From Streptomyces gardneri (GTDB lineage: Bacteria; Actinomycetota; Actinomycetes; Streptomycetales; Streptomycetaceae): 64,000 nt of DNA. The stretch lies in NCBI RefSeq assembly GCF_006539185.1, contig NZ_BJMN01000013.1:62001-126000 (forward strand), in the 5' to 3' direction. The notes beneath the pieces are model-generated. The model was not told the DNA's origin, ran no database searches, and saw only the letters and a program-made list of their open reading frames with translations. The translations under genes were made by a program, and so were the position numbers. This document shows positions 1 through 9,170 of the stretch, piece after piece (position 1 is the stretch's first letter; the number at the start of each line of letters is the position of its first letter).

Positions 1-1
1 C

Positions 2-1216
2 ACCCTCTACGCCCGCCTCCGCGACTGGTTCCGCGCCCACCCGCTCGCCTTCGACGCGACCATCGCGGCCGGCACGCTCGTCTGCATGATCGCCGCCTCC
101 TTCACCGACCCGCACGGCAGCCCGGAAGGGCCGACCTTCGGTGACCGCGCCCCCGACGCGGGAAGCGTGCTGATCATGGTCATCGGGGCCGCCGCGCTGG
201 TGCTGCGCCGCCGGCGCCCCTTCGCGGTGCTCTGCTTCACGGTCACGATCTGCTTCGTCGAGCTGGTCGACGACGTCCGGCCCGCCCCGATCGCGATGAG
301 CGCCGTCGTCGCGCTCTACACGGTCGCCTCCCGCACCGACCGTCCCACCACCTGGCGCGTCGGACTCGTCACGATGGCGCTCCTCACCGCCGCCGCGATG
401 ATCTTCGGCCCGACCAACTGGTACGCGCAGGAGAACCTCGGCGTCTTCGCCTGGACCGGCATGGCGGCCGCCGCCGGGGACGCCGTCCGCAGCCGCCGGG
501 CCTTCGTCGACGCGATCCGCGAGCGCGCCGAGCGGGCCGAGCGCACCCGCGAGGAGGAGGCGGGCCGCCGGGTCGCCGAGGAGCGGCTGCGGATCGCCCG
601 CGACCTCCACGACGTCGTCGCCCACCACATCGCCCTGGTCAACGTCCAGGCCGGGGTCGCCGCCCACGTCATGGACAAGCGCCCGGACCAGGCCAAGGAG
701 GCCCTCGCGCACGTCCGCGAGGCCAGCCGCTCCGCCCTCGACGAGCTCCGCGCCACCGTCGGGCTGCTGCGCCAGTCCGGCGACCCCGAGGCACCCACCG
801 AGCCCGCCCCGGGCCTCGCCGTCCTCGACGGACTCCTCGACAGCTTCCGCAAGGCCGGCCTCCCGGTCGCCCTGGCCCGCGCCGACGGCGACGGGGCGCT
901 GCCCGCGACCGTCGACCTGGCCGCGTACCGGATCGTGCAGGAGGCCCTCACCAACGTCCGCAAGCACGCGGGACCGGACGCCGAGGCGGAGGTGAGCGTC
1001 GTCAGGGTGGGCCGTACGGTCGAGATCACCGTCCTCGACAATGGCGCACCACAGGCCGGGGCACCCGCCTTGACCCCAGGCGGCCACGGCCTCCTCGGCA
1101 TGCGCGAGCGGGTCAGCGCCCTCGGCGGCACCCTGACCGCCGCACCCCGCTACGGCGGGGGCTTCCGCGTGCAGGCGATACTGCCCGTGACGACCCGCAC
1201 GGGGGAGGACGCATGA
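2..1216 (+). CDS. Sensor histidine kinase (5' end outside window)
   Basis: The reading frame is open from base 2, so the N-terminus lies upstream; a fragment starting at ATG 86 would cut into the first membrane segments. Several hydrophobic helices fill the first 160 codons. The dimerisation/phosphoacceptor box follows, with the H-box RDLHDVVAHH near base 600, then a HATPase domain with YRIVQEALTNVRKHA and a glycine-rich GGHGLLGMRERV box near 1080-1110. This is the HisKA_3 (NarX/DesK-like) architecture. The stop overlaps the start of the next gene by 4 bases (ATGA), so kinase and regulator are translationally coupled. The signal sensed cannot be told. Confidence 0.93.
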   Translation, partial: TLYARLRDWFRAHPLAFDATIAAGTLVCMIAASFTDPHGSPEGPTFGDRAPDAGSVLIMVIGAAALVLRRRRPFAVLCFTVTICFVELVDDVRPAPIAMSAVVALYTVASRTDRPTTWRVGLVTMALLTAAAMIFGPTNWYAQENLGVFAWTGMAAAAGDAVRSRRAFVDAIRERAERAERTREEEAGRRVAEERLRIARDLHDVVAHHIALVNVQAGVAAHVMDKRPDQAKEALAHVREASRSALDELRATVGLLRQSGDPEAPTEPAPGLAVLDGLLDSFRKAGLPVALARADGDGALPATVDLAAYRIVQEALTNVRKHAGPDAEAEVSVVRVGRTVEITVLDNGAPQAGAPALTPGGHGLLGMRERVSALGGTLTAAPRYGGGFRVQAILPVTTRTGEDA

Positions 1217-1902
1217 CGATCCGGGTACTGCTCGCCGACGACCAGGCCCTGCTCCGCAGCGCCTTCAAGGTCCTGGTCGACTCCGAGCCGGACATGGAGG
1301 TCGTCGGCGAGGCCGCCGACGGCGCCCAGGCCGTCGCCCTGGCCCGCGCCGAGCGGCCGGACGTCGTCCTCATGGACATCCGGATGCCGGGCACGGACGG
1401 CCTCGCGGCGACCCGCGCGATCACCGCGGACCCCGAGCTGTCCGCCGTACGCATCGTCATGCTCACCACCTTCGAGGTCGACGAGTACGTCGTGCAGTCA
1501 CTGCGCGCCGGGGCGTCCGGCTTCCTCGGCAAGGGCGCCGAACCGGAGGAGCTGCTCGGCGCGATCCGGATCGCCCACGCCGGCGAGGCGCTGCTCTCCC
1601 CGGTCGCCACCAAGGGCCTCATCGCCACCTTCCTCGCGCAGGGCGGCGGGCTCGAACCCCTGTCCACCGGCGACCGGCCCTACTCCGAGCGGCTCGCCGC
1701 GCTCACCGCCCGCGAGCGCGAGGTCCTCGTCCTCGTCGGCGGCGGCCTCTCCAACGACGAGATCGCCGAGCGGCTCGACGTCAGCCCGCTCACCGTGAAG
1801 ACACACGTCAACCGGACCATGGCCAAGCTCGGCGCCCGCGACCGCGCCCAGCTGGTCGTCACGGCGTACGAATCGGGACTGGTACGTCCGAGGGTGGAGT
1901 GA
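1213..1902 (+). CDS. NarL/FixJ-family response regulator
   Basis: Cognate regulator of the preceding kinase. The receiver domain (about residues 1-120) has the acidic pair ADDQ at the N-terminus, phosphoacceptor D55 in VVLMDIRMPG, and the conserved Lys in FLGKGAEPEE. The LuxR-type helix-turn-helix (about 165-225) is visible as LTAREREVLVLV...SNDEIAERLDVSPLTVKTHVNR. The 229-residue length is usual. The next gene downstream on the same strand, 180 bases away, encodes an RND exporter and is a plausible target, but no operator was identified. Confidence 0.95.
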   Translation: MTIRVLLADDQALLRSAFKVLVDSEPDMEVVGEAADGAQAVALARAERPDVVLMDIRMPGTDGLAATRAITADPELSAVRIVMLTTFEVDEYVVQSLRAGASGFLGKGAEPEELLGAIRIAHAGEALLSPVATKGLIATFLAQGGGLEPLSTGDRPYSERLAALTAREREVLVLVGGGLSNDEIAERLDVSPLTVKTHVNRTMAKLGARDRAQLVVTAYESGLVRPRVE

Positions 1903-2082
1903 CCGAAGGCCCCGGCGTACTCCAGACGCGGTATGCGCGGGATAAGGATGTGGACCCGGGGGCCGAGGACTTCCGGCCGGGGATGGCAGATCGTATAGGC
2001 GGGGAGGGCACCTCCGGCGGTTGACGGCCGGGGTCTTGGCTGCTCCCGCCTGCCGACGAGTACGCCACAGAAGAGAGACCCC

Positions 2083-5000
2083 ATGTCCTGGCTGTCCAGA
2101 TTCAGCCTCGCGCAACGGGCCCTGATCGGGCTGACGTCCATCGTCGCGATCGTCTTCGGGGCGATCGCGATACCGCAGCTGAAGCAGCAGTTGCTGCCCT
2201 CGATCGAGCTCCCCATGGTCTCGATCCTCGCCCCGTACCAGGGCGCCTCTCCCGATGTGGTCGAGAAGCAGGTCGTCGAGCCGCTGGAGAACAGCCTCAA
2301 GGCCGTCGACGGTCTGAAGTCGGTCACCTCCACCGCCTCCGAGGGCAGCGCCGTCATCATGGCCTCCTTCGACTACGGCGACGAGTCGACCAAGCAGCTC
2401 GTCGCCGACGTCCAGCAGGCCGTGAACCGGGCCCGCGCCCAGCTGCCCGACTCCGTCGACCCGCAGGTCGTGGCCGGTTCGACGGACGACATGCCGACCG
2501 TCGTCCTCGCCGCCTCCTCGGACCAGGACCCGCAGGCACTCGCCGACCAGCTGCAGAAGACCGTCGTCCCCGCCCTGGAGGGCATCGAGGGCGTCGGCCA
2601 GGTCTCGATCGACGGCGTCCAGGACCTCCAGGTCTCGGTCACCCCGGACGAGCGCAAGCTCGCCGCGGCCGGCCTCAGCTCCATGAAGCTCGCCGAGGCG
2701 CTCCGCTCCGGCGGCGCCACGATGCCGGCCGGCTCCTTCTCCGAGGCCGGCAAGAGCCGCACGATCCAGGTCGGCGGCGGCTACACCTCCCTGCGGCAGA
2801 TCGAGGACCTGCGCATCCCCTCGGCCACCCCCGGCAAGGGCAAGGCGGTCCGCCTCGGCGACGTCGCCACCGTCCGCCAGGAGGAGTCCCAGCGCGTCTC
2901 CCTCACCCGCACCAACGGCAAGCCCAGCCTCGCCGTCATGGCCACCATGGACAAGGACGGCAGCGCCGTCGCCATCTCCGACGCCGTCGAGGAGAAGCTG
3001 CCCGACCTGCGCCGCGACCTCGGCGCCGGCGCCGAGCTGACCGTCGTCTCCGACCAGGGCCCGGCCGTCGCCAAGGCGATCTCCGGCCTGACCACGGAGG
3101 GCGCGCTGGGCCTCGTCATGGCCGTCCTGGTGATCCTGGTCTTCCTGACCTCGATCCGCTCGACCCTGGTGACCGCGGTCTCCATCCCGCTCTCGGTCGT
3201 CCTGGCCCTGATCGTGCTGTGGACCCGCGACCTCTCGCTCAACATGCTCACCCTGGGCGCGCTCACCATCGCCATCGGCCGGGTCGTCGACGACTCGATC
3301 GTGGTCCTGGAGAACATCAAGCGTCACCTGGGCTACGGCGAGGAGCGCCAGGCCGCGATCATCACCGCGGTCCGCGAGGTAGCCGGCGCCGTCACCTCCT
3401 CGACCCTCACCACCGTCGCGGTCTTCCTGCCGATCGGCCTGGTCGGAGGCATGGTCGGCGAGCTGTTCGGCTCCTTCTCGCTGACGGTGACGGCGGCCCT
3501 GCTCGCCTCGCTGCTCGTCTCCCTGACCGTCGTCCCGGTCCTCTCGTACTGGTTCCTGCGGGCCCCCAAGGGCACGTCGGAGGACCCGGAGGAGGCCCGC
3601 CGACTGGCCGAGGAGAAGGAGGAGAAGAGCAGGCTCCAGCGCGCGTACGTGCCCGTCCTGCGCTTCGCGACCCGGCGCAGGCTCACCAGCGTGGCCATCG
3701 CCCTCGTCGTCCTGGTCCTCACCTTCGGCATGGGCGGCCTCCTGAAGACGAACTTCTTCGACCCGGGCGAGCAGGAGGTGCTCAGCATCCGGCAGGAGCT
3801 GGCGCCCGGCACCAGCCTGAGCGCCTCCGACGAGGCCGCGAAGAAGATCGAGAAGGTCCTCGCGGAGACCGAGGGCGTCAAGGACTACCAGGTCACCGTC
3901 GGCTCCTCCGGCTTCATGGCGGCCTTCGGCGGCGGCACCGGCTCCAACCAGGCCTCGTACAAGGTCGGCCTGGAGAGCTCGGACGCCTACGAGAAGGTCC
4001 GTGACTCCCTCGACAAGGCGCTCGCGGGCCTCGACGGCATCGGCGACACCACCATCGCGGCCGGCGACGGCTTCGGCAGCCAGGACCTGAGCGTGGTCGT
4101 CAAGGCAGCCGACCCGAAGGTCCTGGAGCAGGCCTCCGAGCAGGTCCGCACGGCGATCGCCGGGATGAAGGACGTCACCGACGTCCAGAGCGACCTCTCG
4201 CAGTCCGTCCCGCGCATCTCGGTCAAGGCCAACGCCAAGGCGGCCGACGCGGGCTTCGACACCGGCACGCTCGGCATGATCGTCGCCCAGGCCGTCCGGG
4301 GCACCCCGGCCGCCAAGGCGATCCTCGACGACAGCGAGCGGGACGTCCTCATCACCTCGGCGAAGCCCGCCACCACCCTCGCCGAGCTCAAGGCCCTGCC
4401 GCTCGGCCCGGTGAAGCTGGGCGACATCGCCACCGTCGAGCTGGTCCCCGGCCCGGTCTCCATGACCCGGATCGACGGCGCCCGCGCGGCGACGGTCACG
4501 GCCAAGCCGACGGGGGACGACACCGGCGCGGCCGGCTACGAGCTCGAGACGAAGCTGAAGTCCCTGGAGCTGCCCGAGGGCGCCACCGCCACCATCGGCG
4601 GTGTCAGCGAGGACACGAGCGAGGCCCAGCTCAGCCTGCTCCTGGCGATGCTCGCGGCCGTCGCGATCGTCTTCATGCTGCTCGTGGCGACCTTCCGGTC
4701 GCTGATCCAGCCGCTGATCCTGCTGGTCTCGATCCCGTTCGCGGCGACCGGCGCGATCGGTCTGCTCGTGGTCACCGACACCGCGATGGGCGTCCCGGCG
4801 ATGATCGGCATGCTGATGCTCATCGGCATCGTCGTGACCAACGCGATCGTCCTCATCGACCTGATCAACCAGTACCGGGCCCAGGGCCTGGGCGTCGTCG
4901 AAGCGGTGATCGAGGGCGGCCGGCACCGGCTCCGCCCGATCCTGATGACCGCTCTGGCGACGATCTTCGCCCTGCTGCCCATGGCCCTCGGCGTCACCGG

Positions 5001-5259
5001 CGAGGGCGGCTTCATCGCCCAGCCGCTCGCCGTGGTCGTGATCGGCGGCCTGATCACCTCGACGCTGCTGACCCTGCTCCTCGTCCCGACGCTCTACGCG
5101 ATGGTGGAGCTCCGCAAGGAGCGCCGCGCGAAGAAGAAGGCGGCGAAGAAGGGCGAGAAGGCGACGAAGAAGGCGGCCGGGAAGGGCGAGAAGACGAAGA
5201 TCCCGGAGCAGGGGGACGTGACCCCGGTGGACGCCACCCTGCTGGACATCCTCGACTGA
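2083..5259 (+). CDS. RND-family efflux transporter permease (AcrB/HAE1-like)
   Basis: A 1058-residue proton-driven exporter of the AcrB fold. One N-terminal helix, a large extracytoplasmic porter domain, a helical bundle near residues 340-500, a second porter domain and a second bundle near 850-1025 give about 12 membrane segments. The second helix group carries the VVDDSIVVLEN motif with the Asp pair of the proton relay. The C-terminal tail is very Lys-rich (KKKAAKK, KATKKAAGKGEK). ATG 2083 is preceded by AGAGAGA. No membrane-fusion or outer-membrane partner is adjacent, as expected in a Gram-positive cell. The substrate is unknown. Confidence 0.93.
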   Translation: MSWLSRFSLAQRALIGLTSIVAIVFGAIAIPQLKQQLLPSIELPMVSILAPYQGASPDVVEKQVVEPLENSLKAVDGLKSVTSTASEGSAVIMASFDYGDESTKQLVADVQQAVNRARAQLPDSVDPQVVAGSTDDMPTVVLAASSDQDPQALADQLQKTVVPALEGIEGVGQVSIDGVQDLQVSVTPDERKLAAAGLSSMKLAEALRSGGATMPAGSFSEAGKSRTIQVGGGYTSLRQIEDLRIPSATPGKGKAVRLGDVATVRQEESQRVSLTRTNGKPSLAVMATMDKDGSAVAISDAVEEKLPDLRRDLGAGAELTVVSDQGPAVAKAISGLTTEGALGLVMAVLVILVFLTSIRSTLVTAVSIPLSVVLALIVLWTRDLSLNMLTLGALTIAIGRVVDDSIVVLENIKRHLGYGEERQAAIITAVREVAGAVTSSTLTTVAVFLPIGLVGGMVGELFGSFSLTVTAALLASLLVSLTVVPVLSYWFLRAPKGTSEDPEEARRLAEEKEEKSRLQRAYVPVLRFATRRRLTSVAIALVVLVLTFGMGGLLKTNFFDPGEQEVLSIRQELAPGTSLSASDEAAKKIEKVLAETEGVKDYQVTVGSSGFMAAFGGGTGSNQASYKVGLESSDAYEKVRDSLDKALAGLDGIGDTTIAAGDGFGSQDLSVVVKAADPKVLEQASEQVRTAIAGMKDVTDVQSDLSQSVPRISVKANAKAADAGFDTGTLGMIVAQAVRGTPAAKAILDDSERDVLITSAKPATTLAELKALPLGPVKLGDIATVELVPGPVSMTRIDGARAATVTAKPTGDDTGAAGYELETKLKSLELPEGATATIGGVSEDTSEAQLSLLLAMLAAVAIVFMLLVATFRSLIQPLILLVSIPFAATGAIGLLVVTDTAMGVPAMIGMLMLIGIVVTNAIVLIDLINQYRAQGLGVVEAVIEGGRHRLRPILMTALATIFALLPMALGVTGEGGFIAQPLAVVVIGGLITSTLLTLLLVPTLYAMVELRKERRAKKKAAKKGEKATKKAAGKGEKTKIPEQGDVTPVDATLLDILD

Positions 5260-5276
5260 TCACCGGGTGACGGACG

Positions 5277-5312
5277 GAAGGGGCGCCCCGCGAACTCGCG
5301 GGGCGCCCCTTC
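5277..5312. terminator. Bidirectional terminator between RND exporter and nadA
   Basis: A perfect 16-bp GC-rich stem (arms 5277-5292 and 5297-5312) with an AACT loop lies between two convergent genes. GAAG/CTTC ends on the arms give short A/T runs on both sides. Confidence 0.8.
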
Positions 5313-5333
5313 GGCGTACGTACGGGAGAACCG

Positions 5334-6518
5334 TTACGGCAGCGCCAGCATCCGCTCCAGGGCGAGCTTGGCGAAGCTCTCCGTCTCCTTGTCGACCCGG
5401 ATCTGGTTGACGAGGTTGCCCTCGGCCAGCGACTCCAGGGTCCACACCAGGTGCGGCAGGTCGATGCGGTTCATGGTCGAGCAGAAGCAGACCGTCTTGT
5501 CGAGGAAGACGACCTCCTTGTCCGGGTGCGCGTTGGCCACGCGGCGGACCAGGTTCAGCTCGGTGCCGATCGCCCACTTCGAACCGGCCGGGGCCGCGTC
5601 CAGGGTGTTGATGATGTACTCGGTCGAGCCCACGTAGTCCGCGGCGGCGACGACCTCGTGCTTGCACTCCGGGTGGACCAGCACGTTCACGCCCGGGATC
5701 CGCTCGCGGACGTCGTTGACCGAGTCCAGCGAGAAGCGGCCGTGCACCGAGCAGTGCCCGCGCCACAGGATCATCTTGGCGTTGCGCAGCTCCTCGACGG
5801 TGAGCCCGCCGTTGGGCTTGTGCGGGTTGTAGAGCACGCAGTCGTCCAGGGACATGCCCATGTCGCGGACGGCGGTGTTGCGGCCGAGGTGCTGGTCCGG
5901 CAGGAAGAGAACCTTTGTTGTGCCGGGCTCCCCCTGCTCGAAGGCCCAGTCCAGCGCCCGCTTGGCGTTCGACGAGGTGCAGATCGTGCCCCCGTGCTTG
6001 CCGGTGAAGGCCTTGATGTCGGCCGAGGAGTTCATGTACGAGACGGGCACGACCTGCTCGGCGACGCCGGCCTCGGTCAGCACGTCCCAGCACTCGGCGA
6101 CCTGCTCGGCGGTGGCCATGTCGGCCATCGAACAGCCGGCCGCCAGGTCCGGCAGGACGACCTTCTGGTCGTCGGTGGTGAGGATGTCGGCCGACTCGGC
6201 CATGAAGTGCACACCGCAGAAGACGATGTACTCGGCCTCCGGCTTGGCTGCGGCGTCGCGCGCGAGCTTGAACGAGTCGCCGGTGACGTCGGCGAACTGG
6301 ATGACCTCGTCACGCTGGTAGTGGTGGCCGAGCACGAAGACCTTGTCCCCGAGCTTCTCCTTGGCCGCGCGGGCGCGCTCCACGAGGTCCGGGTCGGAGG
6401 GCGACGGCAGGTCGCCCGGGCACTCCACGCCGCGCTCGCTCTTCGGGTCGGCCTCGCGGCCGAGCAGGAGCAGGGCGAGCGGCGTCGGCTGGACATCCAG
6501 GGGCTGGGCGGTGGTCAC
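5334..6518 (-). CDS. nadA: Quinolinate synthase NadA
   Basis: Condenses iminoaspartate with dihydroxyacetone phosphate to quinolinate in NAD biosynthesis, using a [4Fe-4S] cluster. The 394-residue protein shows GHHYQRDEV near the N-terminus, VFCGVHFMAESA, AGCSMADM, HPECKHEVV and FCSTMNRI, containing the conserved cysteines. GTG 6518 was chosen because GAAAGGG lies about 9 bases upstream and the protein then begins VTTAQPLD. An upstream in-frame extension to 6551 lacks this site. nadB and nadC are not next to it here. The Fe-S carrier gene erpA is divergent from it, which suits an Fe-S enzyme. Confidence 0.96.
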   Translation of the reverse strand: MTTAQPLDVQPTPLALLLLGREADPKSERGVECPGDLPSPSDPDLVERARAAKEKLGDKVFVLGHHYQRDEVIQFADVTGDSFKLARDAAAKPEAEYIVFCGVHFMAESADILTTDDQKVVLPDLAAGCSMADMATAEQVAECWDVLTEAGVAEQVVPVSYMNSSADIKAFTGKHGGTICTSSNAKRALDWAFEQGEPGTTKVLFLPDQHLGRNTAVRDMGMSLDDCVLYNPHKPNGGLTVEELRNAKMILWRGHCSVHGRFSLDSVNDVRERIPGVNVLVHPECKHEVVAAADYVGSTEYIINTLDAAPAGSKWAIGTELNLVRRVANAHPDKEVVFLDKTVCFCSTMNRIDLPHLVWTLESLAEGNLVNQIRVDKETESFAKLALERMLALP

Positions 6519-6763
6519 GACACGCACCCTTTCTTCGGGTCTTCGGGACAAGCCTTTTCGTCGAAATGACGCTATCTATCATAACCGCTTCACGTCACGT
6601 TGACGATGTCCATAGTGTCGATGTGACGAATTCGCCGTCCGCACTCGAGGACAGGGTGTGCGAGCATGAAAGAAGAAAGACCCGCTCGCCCCGGAATGAA
6701 TCCGGGACACCGCCGGTTGCAACCGTCGGCAAGCAGTCTCCGTACACACCGGGAGAGAAGCAG

Positions 6764-7120
6764 ATGTCCGTATCGGACGAGAAGACCACTGTCAGCGACG
6801 GCATCCTCCTGTCCGACGCCGCCGCGGCCAAGGTCAAGGCCCTCCTCGACCAGGAAGGCCGCGAGGACCTGGCCCTGCGCGTCGCCGTACAGCCCGGTGG
6901 CTGCTCCGGCCTGCGTTACCAGCTGTTCTTCGACGAGCGTTCGCTCGACGGCGATGTCGTGAAGGACTTCGACGGAGTCAAGGTCGTCACCGACCGCATG
7001 AGCGCCCCCTACCTCGGCGGCGCCTCGATCGACTTCGTCGACACCATCGAGAAGCAGGGCTTCACGATCGACAACCCGAACGCCACGGGCTCCTGCGCCT
7101 GCGGCGACTCGTTCAGCTAA
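6764..7120 (+). CDS. erpA: Iron-sulfur cluster insertion protein ErpA (HesB/IscA family)
   Basis: A-type carrier of 118 residues that passes Fe-S clusters to apoproteins. The family's three cysteines are present: one in PGGCSGLRY and two in the C-terminal CAC motif (GSCACGDSFS). ATG 6764 follows a GGGAGAGAAG ribosome-binding site. The frame stays open about 200 bases further upstream, but that part does not look like the family. It is divergent from nadA, with 245 bases of shared control region between them. A strong hairpin follows the stop. Confidence 0.95.
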   Translation: MSVSDEKTTVSDGILLSDAAAAKVKALLDQEGREDLALRVAVQPGGCSGLRYQLFFDERSLDGDVVKDFDGVKVVTDRMSAPYLGGASIDFVDTIEKQGFTIDNPNATGSCACGDSFS

Positions 7121-7139
7121 GTCGCACCACCCGCACGAA

Positions 7140-7182
7140 CGCGAGGGCGGCGGTCCGGTACTCCCGGACCGCCGCCCTCGCG
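7140..7182. terminator. Terminator between erpA and the convergent gene
   Basis: A 19-bp perfect stem (7140-7158 with 7164-7182) and a TACTC loop sit between the stops of two convergent genes at 7120 and 7205. Confidence 0.8.
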
Positions 7183-7204
7183 GCATGTACCCCTACGGCT
7201 GTGG

Positions 7205-8725
7205 TCAGCGGCGCGGCACGGCCTCCCCGCTCGCCCCGTCGACGACGGGCCGGTCGCCCAGCGGCCGGTCGAGCGTCACCGGCTTCGTCACCTCGACCGC
7301 GATGGCGATGCACGCCCTGCCCGGGTCGATCGGCGTCTCCTTCACCCGCACCGTGACCCGGTCCGCGCTCTCCGTCGCCGTCACCGTGTACTCGCTGCAC
7401 ACCCCGCCCCAGAAGGTGACGGTCAGCTTCCGGCCGTCCCCCTCGGTCCGGTACGACTCGATCTGCCGCGCCGGGGACGTGCCCTCGTCGGGCTCCGGCG
7501 TCGGCGTGGGCGAGGGCTTCACGGGCGGCGCCAGGAACTCCGGGGCCACCGCCGTCTGCGTCACCGTGTACGGCGCCATGTCCGCGGGGTCCGCCGTGAA
7601 CAGCCACGCCGGGACGAGCAGCCGCTCACCGGCCACGTCCTGCGCGGCCAGTCCGAACACCGCCCGCGTCACCGGCACCTCGTCCGGCGCCACCCGGTCC
7701 GCGATCGACTGGCAGGGCGCGCCCGGGGCGTCGGTCGCTCCGGTCACCGGCTCGTCGAGGTCCCTGCCGATGTCGGGCACGCCCCCCTCGGTCTTCTTCC
7801 CGGCCTCCGGCACCCCGGCCGGCGGGTCGGTGGCACAGCCGCCGATGCCGATCGGGCCGGTTCCCTTCGAGGCCTCGTTCAGCTCGGCGAGCGCCTTCTC
7901 CGCCCCGATCACCGGGTACGTGTCGCCCTTCGCCGGCTCCTTGAGCATCCCGCTCCCGGCGACCGGCCGGCCGTCCGGCCCGATGTGGAGCCCCGTCGAC
8001 CAGCCGTAGGTCGGCAGCCCGCCCACCACGGGCTCGGCGTTGACCACCCGGACCGAGCCGTTCATCACCTGGGTCGCGGTCACCTTGGCGTCGTCCTGGC
8101 CGATCGCCTTCAGGACGGGAGCCGCCGCGGCCTTCGCCGCCGCCTCGCTCACCGGCGAACCACCGGGGGAGGGCTTCGTCTCACCCGGCGGAGGGCAGGC
8201 CTTGCCCTTGAGGCAGGCGTCGCCGGCCGGACCGCCGTCGTACCAGGAGTACGTCCAGTTCCCCGGGGCCTTCCGCGCCACGTCGAGGCGCGCCCCCGAG
8301 CCGTCCTTCTCCGGCCGGATCGTCCAGACCTCGCCGACCAGGGCGGGGCTCCCGGAGATGCCCAGCGCTTCGGCCAGCCTGGTCACCTCCGCCGAGGTGA
8401 CCAGGCCCTCGGGCCGGTGGACCGCGGCCGAGGAGGGCCCTTGGGGGAGGGGGCCCTTGGCTGTGTAGACGGTCCCGTTCGGACCGCCTCCGGGGTCGGG
8501 CTCGCCGGGGGCGATGCCCGTACCGCCATCCGTACCGCTCTCCAGACGCAACGGCGGCGGCGCGGCCGCGTGGGCCGCGTCGGCCGTCCCGCTCGGTGTG
8601 GCCTTGCCGGGTGCCGTCGCGGCCACGGCGAGATAGACCCCACCGCCACCGGCCAGCAGGACACCCGCCGCCACCGAGGCGGTGAGCAGCCTCCGCCGCC
8701 TCTGCCCGTTCTCCGTACCGCTCAC
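7205..8725 (-). CDS. Membrane-anchored or secreted protein of unknown function
   Basis: A 506-residue protein starting at GTG 8725, with GAGGGAG about 8 bases upstream. The N-terminus is basic (GQRRRRLL), followed by one hydrophobic segment (about residues 13-33). It is therefore exported and probably anchored by an uncleaved helix. A Pro/Gly-rich linker comes next, then an extracellular region with two Cys-containing patches (GDACLKGKACPPPG and a later APCQS/IGGCATDPP). A second Pro/Thr-rich linker lies near residue 420. I do not recognise a catalytic domain. A small co-directional gene lies 62 bases upstream. Confidence 0.8.
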   Translation of the reverse strand: MSGTENGQRRRRLLTASVAAGVLLAGGGGVYLAVAATAPGKATPSGTADAAHAAAPPPLRLESGTDGGTGIAPGEPDPGGGPNGTVYTAKGPLPQGPSSAAVHRPEGLVTSAEVTRLAEALGISGSPALVGEVWTIRPEKDGSGARLDVARKAPGNWTYSWYDGGPAGDACLKGKACPPPGETKPSPGGSPVSEAAAKAAAAPVLKAIGQDDAKVTATQVMNGSVRVVNAEPVVGGLPTYGWSTGLHIGPDGRPVAGSGMLKEPAKGDTYPVIGAEKALAELNEASKGTGPIGIGGCATDPPAGVPEAGKKTEGGVPDIGRDLDEPVTGATDAPGAPCQSIADRVAPDEVPVTRAVFGLAAQDVAGERLLVPAWLFTADPADMAPYTVTQTAVAPEFLAPPVKPSPTPTPEPDEGTSPARQIESYRTEGDGRKLTVTFWGGVCSEYTVTATESADRVTVRVKETPIDPGRACIAIAVEVTKPVTLDRPLGDRPVVDGASGEAVPRR

Positions 8726-8787
8726 CGCATCGCTCCCTCGTATCGATCGGACACGGGTGGGACGGAGCGGACGCGCGGACGGTTCCG

Positions 8788-8994
8788 TCAGCCGCCGTAC
8801 TCCGCGGTGGCGGCGATCAGCCGCGCGGAGGCCGCCGGGATGACGACCCCGTGGATCAGCGCGGGGGAGACCGGGGCGGGTGCGGGAGAGACCGGGGACA
8901 CCCAGTGGGGGGCCATCCGAGCACCGTCGCCGCACAGCTGGGCGAGGCTCAACTCGGACTCGTGGCGCTCGCGAGGAGCGGGGTACGTGGTCAT
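8788..8994 (-). CDS. Small protein of unknown function
   Basis: A 68-residue reading frame beginning MTTYPAPRERHES, with an Ala/Pro-rich middle and the end ARLIAATAEYGG. It precedes the exported-protein gene on the same strand, and its start faces the adenosine kinase gene across a 176-base divergent region. No good ribosome-binding site is seen. It is favoured as real by its position and by a normal start, but a chance frame cannot be excluded in DNA this GC-rich. Confidence 0.45.
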   Translation of the reverse strand: MTTYPAPRERHESELSLAQLCGDGARMAPHWVSPVSPAPAPVSPALIHGVVIPAASARLIAATAEYGG

Positions 8995-9170
8995 GGCCGC
9001 ACCGTATGCATCCGAGCGCTCCGGAGAAAAGGCCTACTCTGGGGTAGTTTCCACTGTTCGGCAGGACCGCCCCCACCCGGTAGCGTGAACTGTCGCCCGC
9101 CCGTCGCCCACCACCACCCTTCAGTCGAGCGCTTCGCGCGCCCTATCGATTTCCGCAGGAGCACCCCGCC

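Noticed and set aside
1498..4926. 1142-codon open frame on the minus strand across the RND gene
   Set aside because: Composition is biased to Asp/Gly/Arg/Val with no family match, and it is the antisense of a convincing RND transporter; long antisense frames are normal at this GC content.
6585..6640. Repeated CGATGT/GTGACG elements between nadA and erpA as an NAD-regulator site
   Set aside because: The symmetry is imperfect and no known NAD-regulator consensus could be matched; left unannotated.
6666..6962. 98-codon frame overlapping erpA in another phase
   Set aside because: It runs through the erpA coding sequence and has Ser/Pro/Arg bias typical of a shifted frame.
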